NCBI RefSeq assembly: GCF_902459555.1
Contig: NZ_CABPSM010000024.1
Location: 1-64,000 of the forward strand
Direction of reading: 5' to 3'
DNA length: 64,000 nucleotides
DNA from: Pandoraea horticolens
Lineage (GTDB): Bacteria > Pseudomonadota > Gammaproteobacteria > Burkholderiales > Burkholderiaceae
The stretch's first letter is position 1; every line of letters starts with the position of its first letter. Shown piece after piece: positions 62,817 to 64,000 of the stretch. The notes below the pieces were generated by a model. It searched no databases. It saw only the letters and a program-made list of their open reading frames with translations, and was not told the origin of the DNA. The position numbers were made by a program, and so were the translations under genes.

Positions 62817-64000
62817 TGGGCATCAGAGATCGATGGGCGTTCGTTTTTATTTGCGTTTCCCTAACGTTTGGCAGCTTCGCCGATGAAGCAGCTCAAGTGA
62901 CCTTTGCCCTAAGACTAGCTGACCACACATCCTCGGTATCGATTTTGCTCGCCGCAGGTCTCATCGGAGGTATGCTTTCCGGCCCGATTGCGCCCATGAT
63001 CCTCCAGCGAATCGGGCCTCACCAGACGATTCCCGCGGTATTTCTCCTTCAGTCGCTTCTGATCGCGGCCGCGTCCCTAGCCAATCAATTCTGGGGCTAC
63101 GTCGGCGTGTCTATGGCGCTCGGGTCAACAGGGGCTCTTCTGTGGGCGGCAATCATGGTCGCCATTCCAAGCTACACAAACGACGAGCGCTACATTGATC
63201 GTGTAAATAGAATTACGCAGTCGATGCGAAACATGGGTTATGTGGGTGGGCCAGCTCTCGGCGGACTGCTCTACGGCATGGCCGAGCATTCACGAGGACT
63301 GTTGCTGCTGGCCTCTCTAGTGTTGATCGCTGCGCTCGTCACCACGCTATGTTTCAAGGTGCTGGATTCTCGGAATCAAAAATCCGGCCACGCGCCTACG
63401 CAAGACGAACAGAAGGGACGCCTCGACCTGCCAGGTCTCTTTCGCACAGCCGGCGTGATCCGCGCGATCACCCCGCTGTTGATGACGGTCGTGCTTGCAT
63501 CCATGCTCAACGTGCTATTGATATTCCGAATTCGCACCGAGCTGCAATTCAGTACTGAAATCTACGGATTCATCATCAGCGCGTTGAGTTTTGGGCTGAT
63601 CGTCGGTCCCGTGTCCTTTTCCGGAATATTTGCGAGACTTGGTGATGCTGCCGGTGCATCCATTGCTGCCAGTATCATCGGCTTCGGCATTTTATGGCTC
63701 GCCTTGAGCGACGTGGCATGGATCATGACGTGTGCCACATTTCTGATCGGATCGGCAAACGGTATCCAGAATGCGCTCACGGCAAGTTTCATGATGAAAG
63801 CGATAGATCCACAGCGGCGTGTCAACCTGATGCCAGCCTACATATTTTGCATCCAGGCATCAGTATTTCTCGGCTTCCTGTGCGCGGGCATGATCAGTAC
63901 TGCACATGTAAGCACGGCTCTCATGGCTGTTGGAGTCGCCACGGGCATCATTGGCGCCTGCGGTTTCGCATTGAATGTCAAAAACCGTCCAAGCATGGTT
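62816..64000 (+). CDS. MFS transporter, partial at window end
   Basis: An open frame of 395 codons runs to the last base of the window with no stop. It begins MGIRDRWAFVFICVSLTFGS and has at least ten hydrophobic helices: ILLAAGLIGGMLSGPIAPMI, VGVSMALGSTGALLWAAIMV, a central hydrophilic loop (residues about 180-215), then ITPLLMTVVLASMLNVLLIF and GFIISALSFGLIVGP. The pattern is a major facilitator of the drug or metabolite exporter kind. The start overlaps the oxygenase stop by one base, so translation is coupled. Placed after a precursor and a modifying enzyme, it is the probable exporter or self-resistance pump for the modified peptide. Only a few C-terminal residues should lie outside the window. 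Further genes of the cassette, such as a protease, may follow. Confidence 0.8.
   Translation, partial: MGIRDRWAFVFICVSLTFGSFADEAAQVTFALRLADHTSSVSILLAAGLIGGMLSGPIAPMILQRIGPHQTIPAVFLLQSLLIAAASLANQFWGYVGVSMALGSTGALLWAAIMVAIPSYTNDERYIDRVNRITQSMRNMGYVGGPALGGLLYGMAEHSRGLLLLASLVLIAALVTTLCFKVLDSRNQKSGHAPTQDEQKGRLDLPGLFRTAGVIRAITPLLMTVVLASMLNVLLIFRIRTELQFSTEIYGFIISALSFGLIVGPVSFSGIFARLGDAAGASIAASIIGFGILWLALSDVAWIMTCATFLIGSANGIQNALTASFMMKAIDPQRRVNLMPAYIFCIQASVFLGFLCAGMISTAHVSTALMAVGVATGIIGACGFALNVKNRPSMV

Overview
The window is high-GC DNA from a beta-proteobacterium, most likely family Burkholderiaceae. The main reasons are a complete llpE-ceoA-ceoB-opcM (bpeEF-oprC-like) efflux operon with its divergent LysR gene, a methionine aminopeptidase paired with a ParD-like gene, and many IS remnants of types common in Burkholderia and relatives. 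Genus cannot be fixed by reading alone. The many frameshifted and truncated genes, together with type III effector-like genes, suggest a host-associated lineage with heavy accessory turnover.

Layout. 1-5.3 kb: a decayed Tn3-family transposon (tnpA with several frameshifts and a stop, tnpR with a frameshift) carrying a DUF2807-type gene and a RHH/ParE toxin-antitoxin pair. 5.7-7.5 kb: a beta-propeller lectin-like gene built from two near-identical halves and preceded by a run of 16 Cs. 7.6-9.3 kb: IS6 and IS3 scars and a frameshifted gene of an unusual helix-turn-helix (HTH) repeat family. 9.2-18.5 kb: conserved block with a GNAT gene, a LysR regulator and the RND efflux operon, closed by a terminator. 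18.8-22.1 kb: HPP-CBS protein, membrane protein, map and ParD-like gene. 22.2-30.1 kb: small and hypothetical genes, cold shock gene, a secreted trypsin-like protease operon and an HxlR regulator. 30.1-34.7 kb: an odd tRNA-Gly(TCC)-like gene, prophage and integrase remnants, a TRAP binding protein, and a nest of IS110/IS3/IS21 scars.

34.8-46.1 kb: one giant gene for a Tc-toxin A subunit (TcA), with 14 copies of a roughly 75-residue beta-rich repeat inserted at two places. No TcB or TcC gene is seen. 46.1-51.7 kb: truncated genes around an IucA/IucC siderophore synthetase and its coupled MFS exporter. 52-56.6 kb: an IpaH-like NEL E3 ubiquitin ligase effector, convergent with a gene encoding seven to eight 61-residue HTH-like repeats. 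56.9-60.6 kb: truncated acyltransferase, phage tail-fibre genes, and an integrase fragment whose 3' part repeats the one at 30.8 kb (100 bp, 96 matches). The accessory cargo thus lies between two direct repeats 29.5 kb apart.

61.3-64 kb: the best candidate for an undescribed system. It consists of a 60-residue peptide with two tandem 17-residue repeats and a strong ribosome site, a hairpin, a JmjC/cupin-8-type Fe(II)/2-oxoglutarate oxygenase, and a translationally coupled MFS exporter that runs off the window. I read it as a RiPP-like (ribosomally made, modified peptide) cassette: precursor, hydroxylase, exporter. This is inference from architecture, not homology to a known product.
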